Shown: positions 23,665 to 37,073 of the stretch, piece after piece | Numbering within the stretch: the stretch's first letter is position 1 | Layout of the letters: every line of letters begins with the position of its first letter | Origin: Astrocystis sublimbata | Lineage: Eukaryota > Ascomycota > Sordariomycetes > Xylariales > Xylariaceae | Length of the DNA stretch: 64,000 nt | Assembly: GCA_022453515.1 (NCBI GenBank) | Contig: JAJNNY010000002.1 | Span: forward strand, 868,001 to 932,000 | Direction of reading: 5' to 3' | The notes under the pieces: generated by a model | Told to the model about the DNA's origin: nothing | The model's database searches: none | The model's input: the letters and a program-made list of their open reading frames with translations, nothing else | Program-made: the position numbers and the translations under genes

Positions 23665-26600
23665 TGCAATTGGGTTGAGGTAGGTGTCAATGGACCGGTG
23701 CGCCTCGGCGGGATGGAGGGCAGGCGGTGCCTCTTAACACCGTGGTGTTCTTGTCGCAACAGGTGGCGCGGCAATACTGTAGCTGACGATTCCAACTGAA
23801 TACGACCGCACATCAATCATGGTTGGCACATTGGATCTTTGAAGATGACGTCTCGTAATTCAAAACCACGGCCCACGACTGTTGCGGCGCGCGACAGGCG
23901 TACTCGGGCTAACAGCGACGGAATTCCAAACGAGCGACCAGTCGTCCCTTGAGTGTCGGTTCCAAGAAGCAAACAGAGGCGGCCGCGGCGGCTGCGGGTG
24001 AGGAGACAGATCCTCAGAACGACCACAATGCAGGCCCTTCCCTGAGCCCAAGCGTATGACGATCAATTCTGCCGATATATCGAAGCTCGCCAAATACCAG
24101 CTCACTCGCCGATCCAACCAATCCAATCCTATCCCAGCGAAGGCCAGTACGTAGGACGTCGTGAGCAATGATATGGGGGGCAAGAGTAATAGTCCGTGGG
24201 TCGTCGTTGTCGTCGAAGTGGGCGTCGGTATTGGAGGGAGGACGTGGATGCGTGGATGCGTGGTCGGAGGGCGGACGAACGGTGACGGGACGGTTCGAGG
24301 GAATCGAAGGACGGGGGCCGGATGGATCTGGCGCGGCTTCCAGAATTCAGTCGGAAGAGGGGGCGGAGGAGAGAGAGAAGAGAAAAAAAAAAAAAGAGGC
24401 TACAGCAGTAGCTACTGCAAAATCTTAGGTAGGGCGAGGAACAACCTTGACAACCTCGAAAGTGGCCGTCCAGGAAGAGGAAGAGGGCGGGCGGGAGAGG
24501 GATAGGAAGGGAGAGATGGTACAGCAGCGCAGGTAACAGACGGAGTAGAGTAGCCGCTACACTACGTTGTATGTATCGCGGCTCGTACCGGGGGTGGAAT
24601 ACGACGGTACTACTGTAGGGAGGTTAGGAGTAGGTACGAGTATGTAGGTACAGGGCAGAATGGGCAGGCGAGCAGGCTGGGATAGACTCTACCTAGGTAG
24701 AGGGATTCGAGTCGGAGAGGGAGTGTGGAATATGGGAGGCAATAAGGCCGAACTGGATGCTAGTGCCGTCGGGGCGCGCTGGGGCAAAGCTGCGAGTGCA
24801 GGTGAGTCTGCGGCGGAGCTGCTGGTTTGGCACTGGACCTGCCCTTACTGCCTGCCTAGCGCAGTTCGGTCGGCGTCGGTAGAGGAGGAGGTACGAGTAG
24901 GTACCTGCCCTCTGGCCCGAGAGATACCGCCCTGGAGGCAGTGGCGCGTACTGCATGGCATGTACCTGGAGTGCCCTGTCGCCTGTGTCCCACCCGCACA
25001 CACTAGGGAGGCGGAAAGAGCAGGGCTGGCGGGCAAGTGGGTACAGTAAGAAAAGGAAAACGTGCTACGATAGCGCGCAGTGCCCACCCTTACCTTAAGG
25101 TAAGGTACCTAAGTCTACCAATGTACCTAACCTATCCAATCCAATCCAATCAATCTGGTGCCCAGTGGTGGTGCACTTAAGTATGTACAGACGGTACAAC
25201 CGCTCTTACGCAACCGTACATGCGCGTGCACGTACTAAGAACCTGCGTATCGTCGATGCAGATTCCTGGCACATTGCTGTCCGTGTTGCGGTGCAGCGCA
25301 GTCGAGTTTCGAGTTTCCGGGGAGAGATGATCCCACTGTCGACGACGGTAGGCAAGGGGCAAGTCACTGTGAGTACAGAAACAAGCACAGCAGACATTGA
25401 GTGACGCTTGTGAAGCAAGCAGTGCGTCGCATCGGCCAACCAGCGGCGCACTTACACCGCGCTGTAATACCTAGGTACCTCCTGTCCTCCAATCTTGGGG
25501 GAAATCTTAAGTACCGACGGGATACAGTGCCCAGCTGCATTGTGGAGGCACACCTACATACATAATGCGCAGATATGTAGGTACTCGTAGACCCTGTGGC
25601 TGTATTGCAAGCTGAACTTACCATCAAAGTTGGAGTAAGTACTCGTAAGGCACGAGTAGGCATTTCTCATCAGACAGACGAGTCCTCCCATTTTTTATTT
25701 GCAGTGCCGGTACGTACGAGTACCTCGCGCTACCATGATATGCAGTCTCGTCGGTGGATCCGAGAGCACGATCTAGGTTGTCTTTTGCAGAAGTCTGGGG
25801 CTACTGGGGCATGGCGCCCTGGTCACCCGCGAACGCTAGGTACAGACTCAGTTGGCACGGTGCCACGATGACATCCATGGTGGGATGGGCGAGAGTGGGC
25901 AGAGACGGGTGCTCTGGAATGCGGGCGCGCTTGCTGGTTACGGCGACTTGGCCGGCCTAATAGTGGAGTGCTGCCGACCTTTGCCCAGCGAGTGAGCGTC
26001 GCCGCGCCCGCTTCCACTAGCACCTCTGCCACCCTGCACCGAGACTCTGCACCGAGGAACACCCGTCCGACCTTATCTCTCTCTTGTCAAGTTCAAGGTT
26101 GTCTCTCCCCATCGTCAGTTGACCGTTCCCGTTCTTGCGACCATCCCAGCGCCAGACGTGGTAGAGACTGACTGCCAGGAGTACTCTACCATGGGAAATG
26201 GCTGTGTGTTTTCGCATCGCCCTTCACTGGCGAGCTGGATATCCTCTTGTAACGTATGGTAACGGACGTGGAGCCCGTAACGTGAACGTTAGTCGCGTCT
26301 CATACAAACCATGCCCAGATGCAGCTACCTACCCTACCGTCCCTAGTCCCACGCCCACGCACCAACTACGGAGTACTTCGTTACATCTCAGCCCGAGCAG
26401 TGGAGAGGCTAGACTTGACTTCGACCCGAGGTACGGAGCGAGCTCTGTCTCCTTTTCCTGCTTCGGCTGCTTCCTGGGGTAGCGAGCGAGTAAGTCTGCG
26501 ATGGGGCATCCCAACATCACGACTTATGTAGCTAAGTCGAGCACTAACACTATATTCGTGGAACATCCCGCTGTCTTTCTCGCCGCTATCACTAGCACAG

Positions 26601-29600
26601 TGCCGAGAGTGCTTCTTTTCCGTCCCGTCGGTTCCTTGGATGCTTGGCCACCTGTATCCAATGGATGCCGAGGGTGCTTCCGTTGGCATATGGAGTTTGC
26701 AGGGTATGCGTCTCCTTCGAATCTGCAGGGCCGGACAGTGTGTCCAGACATACGGGCTCCCACATCTCCCGTGCTGCACATGCGTATCCAGCGTATATCG
26801 GTACTACGAGTAGTATATTGTGATATCAGCGAGAGCCTCAACTGAAATTCTCGGTTATCGCACCTCGCCTATGTGCCCTTGCTCTTAAGTGCTTCACCCT
26901 TATCTATCGCTTTCTACATACTCTCCTGAGAACTCTTCTTGTTCTCCATCAACCATGAAGTACGAGTAGTGGTGACACCCACGGCGAATAACCAACATAG
27001 TCGACGCTACTTATCGGGCCGCATCCGTCAGTCCCCGTCCACCGCGAAATACTCTACCGCGAGATGATAATTAGCAGTCCGTGAGCGTTGGGACTATTGC
27101 TGCCTGGCAGCGCCTGGGTATCTAATCTTGCATCTTTATTCTAGCCTTGGCTCCACCTAGTTCCTGGATTCACAGTGTCCTCTTCTTTTCGTACGCATAT
27201 CATGTATGGGTATGTGGATGCGTACGTATGATGCTCCTGAGGCGCCCCCCTACCTTGGTAAATGACTGAGCTTACGCATAGATGATGGATGAACCTGCAT
27301 TGTGAGCTCCAGCACACGGCATCAATTTAGCCTATATACGATGCCAGTGCCGTTCGTCCCTGCAATCCTGCATAGTGACAGTCATCAGTCGATGATACGA
27401 ATGTTCGGCGAATGGTGAGCTGTCACCTGGTCGGATAAACCGTGGGGTGCCAGTTCGTGGAAACGGGTCCTTTTCACCGTCCAGGTGAATAGCAGATGCT
27501 ATTGATACCTACCTACGGCTTACACCGACTCCCTTGTGGCCACGAACATAGCAAATTTCCCGATGATGCGTGAAGAAACCTTCGTGACTACTCGCCGTCT
27601 AGGCCGGCAGATTTGGCCAGTGATACGGGAAATGCTTATGTGTACCAAAGTCTGAGGGGAGTGAGAGGTCTGACTCCTCGAGTTACGGAGCTTCCCATCT
27701 GTCTAGACCCTACTAGTGTAGACGTATTCTACCCGAGGAATGGATTCTGAGAACAAATCACGCCACGTGCAGTATCGTGAGGTGGACTTGCTGAGTTTTC
27801 AATGTACGAATTCTGGTATCCGATGAACTTGGGCCTCCCCTGCTAATTCCGCAAGTGTCAAGTGTGGAAGGGACTTAACTGGATGGGCGGGTGTGACGAT
27901 TAGCCTGGCGTCTCAGTTGCGCACTTAGTCACCATTCATCCATCCACACCACATTCGGGGAGATCTGCGGTCTACTTCGGCACTTCTTTTTCAATAGACT
28001 CACTTTCCTCTACTTCGGTCCGTAGTGGAACTCGTTTGGTAACAGCACATCATCATCCTACGGTAGGCTGTCTGCGCAAATGCTACCAGATTGATCCCTG
28101 ATGCGAACGTGAGATTTGGCTGTCGCTCACTGCCTACAACTGTCTGCAAGACGGCCTGACTTCCAGCAAAACCTGGAGAGTCTTCCGCGTTGGCAGAGCA
28201 CGGTCAATCGTCAAGTCAGTGCACATGATGAAGTGGACTACCTACCGACGGTATTCTTGAAATCGATATGGTTGGGGACTTAAAGTTCCATGCTTACTTA
28301 CCTATTCTGACTACTCACATGGGTTTTGAGAGCTTTGCTTTATCTTGATGCTTGCTCTAACGATCTTGCGCACGAGTATACTGCCTAGCTTGTCTCGCAT
28401 CATCCTGTATTCCATCTCTGCTCCCACCGCCAGTCAGACTACCTAGGCTCGCCTAGGTAGGCTGTATCGCCCTCCGTACGCCCATACTTACCATACATAG
28501 TACAACAAAGTCGAGGGTCCACACATCAGACCCTCTGTCCGCCGGAGACTCATCTCACAGAGGGACTAACAGAAACCTCACCGAGTCTGCTCTCGGCTAT
28601 CTTTCTGAGGCTTATGTCGATCTTGAAACCAGCGCGCTGTATCGGGCTGAGCTAGAACCTGCGATCAAGAACCTGCGATTAAAAAATTAAAAACACCCTC
28701 CAAAATCTGCGTACTGCGATGGAAATGCCCCGCGATAGAGCCGCTTCGCTGTCCATGAGCGCCGGCACTACCGCGGCGATTCCCCCGTATCATTAGACCC
28801 TCTCGACCCCTGCAGTGCGTCACTTCGGTAGGTGGTAACTAAAACTTTCCCCATTTGGACGAGCTGCACGTCTCAATGGTAGCACCTACAACACCAAATT
28901 TAATGTAGTGAATATGTGCGACGCTAGAATACTATATATTGTGCTACTCTGCATATAGCAAAGCGGCGCTGCAGCCTCTACGGCACTGTCCTCCCATCTC
29001 TATCTGTCTACCTAGGTATTCACAAGTAACCCGATAGCGAGAGCTACACATGGATGACTATGGGCATCTGATGGAGGGTGGGTTGTTGCACGGCGCTCAC
29101 CTCGCCTTGTCGACGTTGATGTGCCTGACCCTATAAACTACCTACATATAAAGTAAGGTGCTGACAAACGCCAATCTATAGCTAGGTAGCTACCGGCTCC
29201 CTCCATCTACTGTAGGTAGTTCATAACATGGAATAGAAGCAAACAACAAAGCTCGACAGGTCTATTTAAAATTGCCCTGTTCACAAGTATGCTTTACTAA
29301 GACATTACCACTCGCTGCAACACGTTACACGCAATGTTGATTGGCGAGTTTGCGATCAACAATATCTGTTAGAAATTTGTTGTCTGCGATGGGCTTCTCC
29401 ATCATCTGAAGACACTGCACTGTGCATACCGAAAAGGGCAACCCGAGATCCCACCATCCGATACGTGCCCAAGGAGTCGGCTTCGTGATCCCAAAATTAC
29501 TTTGAGCAAACATACGTGTGTATGTGACGTGATTGTCCCAGCCGTCTTCACTTGTGGGCCTGTGACTTCGCCTTCTCAAGGAAGACGAGGCTTAAGTTGC

Positions 29601-32112
29601 AATGCACATGAGAGAAACTCGTAATGACTGTTGCCCGTTTGTATATTCCTCCGAGACATGAGAGGCAAACCATGATAGCCTTCATCCTCGAATCGCAATT
29701 CTGTAAGGGAAGTCTACCCGAGGGTATTAATTTGAAAAGACAATGCAGTCTCACACATACGATAAACAGCAATGGTTAGTAGACTCCGTTAGCCGCGTCA
29801 GATCCACATGTATATTCCATTTACGAGGCTGTACCTATCGCTGGCTATAACTCATCAATAATGCTGTTTGGTAATGAGACGATGGCTTCAGCTGTAAAAC
29901 ATTGGAAGTGACTGCTCCATGTGATCTTCCAACAGGCCAGTTTTCAGAGCCATCGAGCATGACTCAACACACACATACTCATTCCTCAATGAGGCGTTTT
30001 GGGCCTCAATCCCTTGCCATGCGTGGCGTTATAGCTTGTCCGTGCACATCCATACATAGATCACTTACAATACCCACATCTATCTTCGGCAACAGCCGTC
30101 ACTCCCCTCGCCCATAGAATAATCCTATTGGATGGTATCTCTATGTTTCGTATTGCGCTTAAGAACAAAGTTCAGTGGTTCCTCCCTGTCTCATCAACAC
30201 ACGCACAACGCGCTGGCTTGTCTCAACATGTCTAGCATTCAGCATCTCCTCGTAGGAACACTCTCGCGTATCTGGTGTGGGCGTAACGAGATGACATAAA
30301 AGTGTATGGTTCGCAGCATCCATGAACTCACATTCAGTCAGGAGGAGTAGCTCTTGCATTTTGAATACGACATGAGTGCCTCGTATGTGCTCAAACCTGC
30401 GCCGTGATGTAAACCAACTCACTCACCCCCCAGGAGCCTTGATCGGGCCGTTGTCCGAGAGGCCGCCAGAGAAGCTACTCAGCTTTGTCCTCCCTCGTGC
30501 AGAAAGACGTCAAAACGATCCGGTAAACCCAGTCTGTCAGTTAGTTATTACATGTCAACCAGCTTCTTGAGGCTATCGGCACCTCTTGACAACCTAAGGG
30601 GGTTCGTATTAGTTCAACTGGTCTGCTCCGTTCTAACACGCTGCATGACGCACTTCGAGAAGCAAGCGACCTGCAGAGCTTACAATCAAATCGTCCATAC
30701 TTGCCAGTCATGCCAGTCAAGAGTAAATTCACCGTTTATGATCAACAGGATCTGCGTACGTGAGATGCATGAGTGCTGCGCTGCTACCGAGTACCGACGT
30801 GCATGTCTATAGATTATATCCATGCATGTTGTTTTGCCTACCTGTCCGCCGCAACCTGAGGTATGGATGGTATGGATTTGGGTATCTTCTATTGCTAGGT
30901 CACTAAACTTCTTGAGCCACTAAGTAAATTGGACAGGCGAGTCTGGGCGAGATAGGTATGCACTATCCGGGACAACAACCATTTCGCTTCGATATGCTAA
31001 TACCCAGCTTACCACTAGCAATGCAACGTCAATATTGAGATAGGCTTTTATTGGGCAGCCCTGGAGCCGGGACTCGTGAGAGGGTCCAAAGTCAAGTCGC
31101 CGGTCACCGACCTCGATTTGACGATCTATTTATAGATTGCTGGGGATGCAGTAAAATGCAGCTGGTCCAATTCTGGCATCATCGTACGCGCACAATCCTG
31201 CCTCAAGGTACTTTTGAGCTACATGCAGAAGCTGACAGAGGGCTCAGGCTCCGCGCCATTTTCCGAGAAGAGGCAAAAGTTCTTGTCGCGTACCATTGTT
31301 GCGTTATGCTTAAAACCCAATGCCAAGATGTCGATTGTTCCCGTTTAGTGATGACTGTCATGCGCAAAGGGAAAAAGATTTGGCAATCTCTCCCCGCTTA
31401 GCAATGCTCTACTGAAGCCTCGGTCATGAAAGACTCAAAGCCGACTGAACAGCTCGTTGGCCTTGTCTGACCCGGAGGCTACGTCTTATGGTGTAAACTT
31501 GACTGCAGCCCATCCTTCCATTCTTCACCACCTGATCCTTCCGTCCTTTGTCATCGTCGAACAAGACCCCGAGCTTGTTGAGTTTGTACTGGCAGGGGAA
31601 ATAGCCCTTTCGGGCAAGTTATCGGGGTTCGTGCTTACACCGCAACGCTTACCATCCTCTCCATCCGTAAAAGTGAATCTCGAACATTTGCTCCCAACGA
31701 CTAGCGAGTGTTTATATCACCCAGAGAACAACAGGCGCGAGGAGACGAGCGGCAGCGGCAGCGGCAAAGCGTAAAGCTCGACAGTCCCATCCATCTAATA
31801 GCGGGTATTTTGCCGCACGGAGATATTATCCACCACATCATCCGACGACTCCCAATTTCCATATACAGTTCTCCGCGCGTCTAGCCGTCGGCTGTAAACT
31901 TGCGACCTCTGAGGTGGTCCGACTGCGTCATTGGCTAGCTTCGCACACTTTCGCGCGAGACGCGCGCTCCTCGACCATTCGTCCAGCTACATGATACGGG
32001 AGAGCTTGTGACGAACGACTGTAGGGGGGCTTACCGATAGGATACACACCTTCGACGGTACCCACGTGTCCATAGCACATCCAGTTTGCGCCACCCAAGC
32101 GCGCGTGTCAGT
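23665..32112. other. 8.4-kb gene-poor interval
   Basis: No supportable gene was found on either strand. Features seen: a purine-rich tract with an A12-14 run at about 24355-24400, and TACCTAGGTA at 24690-24699, 25468-25477 and 29009-29018. There is also a CCAAT-like tandem (ccaatccaatccaatcaat) near 25137-25155. Minus-strand frames at 29325-29772 and 30159-30422 have ordinary composition but no domain, and could be eroded exons. No transposase, reverse transcriptase or terminal repeat pair is recognisable. Composition is mixed rather than uniformly AT-rich. Confidence 0.55.
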
Positions 32113-33332
32113 ATGAGTACCAACTCGGGAGCCGGCTCGAGCCCATCCAGTGCAGACAAGTCTCAGACTGGCGGAAACAACATTCCAGCAACAGCAGCGA
32201 TAGAGTCACCCGTATCACCATCCTCCACTACCGCTCTAGCGCGGTTCGAGTTCGAGACAGGGAGAGGCAATGAGGGTACAAAAGTTTTGATGGTCGAGTG
32301 GGATTGTTCACAAACAGACGGCGGGGAGGCCAGTGCTCAAGACAAGAATGGGTGGGCTGTGTCATGGGAAAACAAACCAGCAGCATACTCAGTTGGTGAC
32401 AACGAGAAAAGTCCGTCATCGATGCTGCGTGTTTACATGTTGTTACCCGAGAACACGCCAATACCCCCAGAGATCACCATATCGCAGTCCTCCACAGGAC
32501 GTACGATAAAAGCAAAATGTATGCCAGCCATCTTTGCCCCAGGTCTCGGTGTTAGCCCTCCGGACTCCGGCAAAAGAGGTGTTCTACACACGATATGGGC
32601 CAAAAGACGGCTATCGGAACTACAAGAGGAGATAGGGCGTGAGCTGCAGACCAACACCGAGGGTGTCGCCTTGGAGATGGCTGTCCAGGAAAAGCAATGG
32701 CTCATGGAACACTTTGGCTTTGTGGACTTGGATACGCAACAACGACCAGCGCCGCCCCCAACGCCCCGGAGCCCACGATCCCCTGTGGGTGGACGGTTAG
32801 GTGAGATGCTGAAAGGTCTTAAGCTTTCAACCTCCAAGGCGGACCTCGATAGAACGCCAGGTAAGCCGTGTCATTCTATTTCTGCCATGACGCACAAATG
32901 CCATGTCTTACATGGCAACATGTGATCAAGTACCGTACTCAACGTCTCACTAGGCTCTACTCCACTCCAATCGTCTCAACCCTTGTCACGAGGTGCTAGC
33001 AATGTTGTCTCGGTACCATCCCTAGCTGTGCCAAAACCTGGCTCGGGCGCTGCTGTCGCGTCCCTCGATGCCGTGATGAGCAGTTCCCAGCCTGCGCCAG
33101 CTATTTCACAAAGCAGAGATACCGAAGATGAATTGTTCGCTCTGCCAATGAGCCCACGAAGGTGAGCAGTTTTGGTTTCATTTCCTTGTTGTTTTACCAC
33201 ATCTACCATACTTCCGACGACGTTTCCCGGATCATCCGAAACACTCATAGTCCAAGCTTAACCATGGCATTCACTGACGACCGAGCTTGCAGTCCTGAGA
33301 TGACGACCAGCCCGTTCAGCTTCCTAAAGTGA
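32113..33332 (+). CDS. Conserved-looking fungal protein of unknown function
   Basis: Three exons (32113-32860, 32954-33161, 33293-33332) with clean GTAAGC...CTAG and GTGAGC...GCAG introns join in frame to give 331 aa ending SPFSFLK. The start is the first ATG (MSTNSGAG). The N-terminal 45 residues are Ser-rich. The middle (about 50-225) is a compact domain with FEFETGRGNEGTKVLMVEW, VYMLLPENTPIPPEITISQ and GVLHTIWAKRRLSELQEEIG, followed by a helical EMAVQEKQWLMEHFGF segment. The C-terminal third is Pro/Ser-rich and disordered. I do not know a named family; the pattern looks like a Pezizomycotina-specific cytosolic protein. There are no membrane segments or catalytic motifs. Coding status is supported by splice phase and codon bias. 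Confidence 0.78.
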
Positions 33333-36300
33333 ACCCTTCAGTCATACCACGGTACAGAATACCGGGAGTTCAACCGCGATGGCAGTCAGTTAGTCAGCTG
33401 TTGCGGGCTCAAAAAATGGACCGCTGCAGGATGGCTTCATTGTCCCACAACACAGCGTTATAGTTGGGCTACCCTGCTATATTCGCAACAATGTTCAGAC
33501 TAGGAAAGGCCACTGACCTGATTTGGTCTTCATGGAGTCTTCGGAAAATCTCAGCAGCAAATGAACCATTACTCGTTCTCCAAAGACACTCTAATGGGAG
33601 CGAGGATCATCCGAAATTGGAGACTCGCCATTCGCAACATTGAGGATCAGCATGAGAGAATGGGTCGTATTTACTGTTACCGGGTTACTACTAGGTATTC
33701 CAACGCTCGGGCAACAGGAAATATCGTATAATACTTGATATAGTATATAGTGCATATTCTTACTGATCAAGATTTTTTGAGTATCTCCGTTATATGTAGC
33801 TAGTGTGCAGTGCTCTAGTGGTTTCTGAGCATGGCGTGTCGTGCGCATGTGTGCTCAAGCGTAAATACTACCTTGGGTAGTATGACGAGGATTCCCCTCA
33901 ATGCGGGAAGTGACTGGACAACTACCGGGCGTGTGCACTGGCGAGACTGTCACCACTTGGCGAATACGAGGACGTAAACTGCTTTGGAACACCCACTCGA
34001 CTTGGACAGTCCCTAGTTTTGCGATCCAATTGCCATATGCAAGCCCTTGCACTATCTTGAGGGAGGTGGACACCAACTATCGTAGGGTTCTATGCGTAGT
34101 TAAGTAGTTACTTGGGCATGCTGGTTATTGGAGCAAAATCCAGTGTGTATTACATTTCCCCAAAAGCTTTATGGGTACTTTCTAAGTGTCCAGCTAGGTT
34201 CCGTATTGTTTCTGTGGAAACTCATAGTTGCTCGTGTCTTTCGCTGATGCTTTAGAATACGTTCACACGGTCTGCGTAATGGGCCTTAGGCAGGAAACCC
34301 GAGCCCGAGGCCGAGATGGGCGTTGTACTTAGTGCCTCAAAATACCGAAAGTTGGGCACGGTTGGGGTGGTGGGAGAAATGAACGCCAAGGAACGTTTCC
34401 GCGGAATTATTTCCCCATTTCTGCTTTTGAGCCGACTGTGTAAGCAGATAGTATCTACAGCCCACGTACATATCAACCCCAGAACCATGAACAGGGACTA
34501 CTCAAGTATATTATCAGCTAGGAGTAAAATCTACATGTCCACGAAGCTTCGGGTTGATGGCATGTTCCGTCCGCTCACTAATAGGATTTCTATTAGTGCC
34601 AAACCTACGGAGCTAAGTTCTGGTGGGGGAGATGATGAGGGGGACTCGGGGGATTTGTGGGATTTGTGGGATTGTGGGATTGTGGGAGTTAGTGTGAATA
34701 TGTGAAGTCGTAAGCTTTCTGACTCGTTCGCATACTCAGTACATAGATACGAGCTAAGAGCAAGAGGTCTGGCTTTCGCGTTCTCTCCTCGTACATAGTA
34801 TAGTAGCTCAGCCGTGCCTTGGCGTTTTACCTAGTTTCGTGGGACAATCACAATCCCACGATATACTAACCTCTAAATTACCTAGCTAATGTTGACTTGA
34901 ATGCAACGTATCATGGAAAGGCTTACATAAACATCTGTAACCGCAACATATGGACACAGCCTGGTAAGAGGTACAATATCGATGACAGACATTTCCTGTT
35001 GACTTGACGGCTGTGATAATATGTTGACCTCTATCTGATCGTTCGTTTGGCGTCTCTCCGCTTGCTCGGCGCTCGCTCCTATTCTGAAAAGATCATCTGG
35101 ATGCAGTGAGCGATGACTGTGGAAGGCCTTACACCCCTACTGTCATTAATGAACTTTGTCCAACTTCTCACTTCATGCAATACCCACGATGTCGAACTGT
35201 TAGAAGTAGGCTTGGTCTCAATAAGTGGCTAGGAGTTAATCATGATTTCACACGAGAGCAATTAATCTCACGTTTTCTGCCTCGGACCTTTAGTATATGT
35301 ATATGTGTAATATTTTGAAATTTGTGGGTGCTTTGATCATTAAGACTTGTACTACGTCACCCGAACATGACATGTAATCTTCTCAGCATTATCAATTAGC
35401 CGTTTCACGAGGTCGATGCCCCCTGTGACTTGCTACGTGATATGTACAAGCCTTACAAATTATGAGAGGGTCTTGCTCAAGATGACTGGAATTTATGTTG
35501 AAATTTCATACATATTCTGCTCCCCCTTGAAAAGGAAATTTGATATCAAATGCACTTTAACCAGCTTTATTTCCATTGCCAATTTCGTTTGTTTTTTTAT
35601 AGCCTTTCCTCTACATAGAAATCACAAATTTCATATGGAATAAGCACGATGAAAGTTTACAACATTGCAGCTCGCCTGAAAACCTTGTTCGAGAACTGGC
35701 TCGAGTAGTGATTGAACTTTTGTACAGCTACATCCAACAATCTTGGACTTCACACTATAGTACATACGAATTTCCTCTCATCCGTGCAATAATTCGCTTT
35801 AATTCGTTATCGAACTTCTATCGTGCCATTTCTCAGTACGAAAACTTGTCGACATATATGACGTTGCTATCTACCAAAGCGGCAAGAGAAGAATTGAGTT
35901 TCAGTCACTATGGTACTCAGAGATTGTGAGTATCGTGGGATGAGATACACCTGGGAAGAAAACGGTCGGTAGGCATTCGTGAAATGTTGAATATTGTGCC
36001 CTTGCTAAAGGTGGATTGGCGACAGACAGCTAACCACTCTTTACACAACGTTTTCACTCTTCTTGCATTGGGTCTCAGGGAATATTCTAAGTGCTCGACT
36101 GTGGTTCAGATTGTATGAATACAATTGCATTCTTTGATTGTTCTATCACACGCCTCCAATATAGCGCAAGTACTATGACATTGAATCCCAGCTGGGGTTG
36201 AACCATGGCTTTAAATTGGCATTCAATTGATTTACTTGACCGACCCGGTTGGTAATGTAACGTTGGTCATATTTGTATTACCACGGTCAACAACCTTTGA

Positions 36301-37073
36301 TGGGAGTGATATCAGCATCGCAATATTGACTTATTCACCGGTCAGTTTGCACTGCGATCAATTTAAGCATGCTCGCAGTGGTGAAACTCGGTGGTGGAAA
36401 CAAGTATTTTAGCGTTCATCATGAGTAACATGCGTCTTTCTGCATCTTGTATGGCAGGTGGTTACTGTTACTCTCACGGCAATGGCTCGAAGGCCGTATA
36501 CCACCATGAGGCTCAATGTTACGGAATGACTTGTTGGAATATGCTGCGCTTTGTGTGTCTCCAAGGTAACTTGCTGAATCCAAGGAACAGCTTATCTCTG
36601 AACAAGCTTTACTATATAACTAGGTAGTTGACGACTGCATAGCATGGTGGTTTAAGTATATGATTTAGCGGACCAAGTCTGTTAGAGTATTGGCTGCACT
36701 TGTGGAAGATGTAATCTGTAGGTACGGGTACGTGTGGGTACCTATTTGAGCCGAACTCAAAGAGTCCCAATCCCACCTATCTATGAGTATCTCTTTGTCA
36801 ATAACAAAGACCGTAATGGCATCTTGTAAGTCGGGAACTTTGTGCCCAGGAGTTTCGCGGATAGAGGGGCAGCGAGCAGCTAGGGGCAGCTGTGATGATG
36901 GAGGGGCACTAGTAGGATGCGGGGCGTTACTCGTCTAAGGTTTGGGGCTCCTAGGGGACCTAGCGAGTAGCTCGCCCAGATGCAAGGCGAAAGTTACCTA
37001 GAAAAGTATATAAAAAAAGTAGAGGTCAAAACGGAGCTTATTCCAAAGCTCCCACCTCTCCGACGTATCGTGA
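33333..37073. other. AT-rich gene-free interval
   Basis: About 3.7 kb, visibly AT-rich from 34700 to 36900, with many TpA steps and only short open frames lacking domains (for example 35416-35643). A degenerate tandem of GGGATTTGT/GGGATTGT units lies at 34651-34687. No promoter can be placed except the last few hundred bases before TRM1. The appearance is that of eroded repeat DNA, but no element can be named. Confidence 0.5.
34651..34687. repeat. Short degenerate G/T-rich tandem repeat
   Basis: Two GGGATTTGT-type units are followed by two GGGATTGT-type units, read directly from the sequence. This is a small local slippage product in AT-rich non-coding DNA, with no evident function. Confidence 0.6.

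Noticed and set aside
29325..29772. Two overlapping minus-strand frames that looked like exons of one gene
   Set aside because: No convincing intron joins them and no family motif is seen; could be erosion products or chance.
30159..30422. 87-codon minus-strand frame
   Set aside because: No domain, no neighbouring exon with matching phase.
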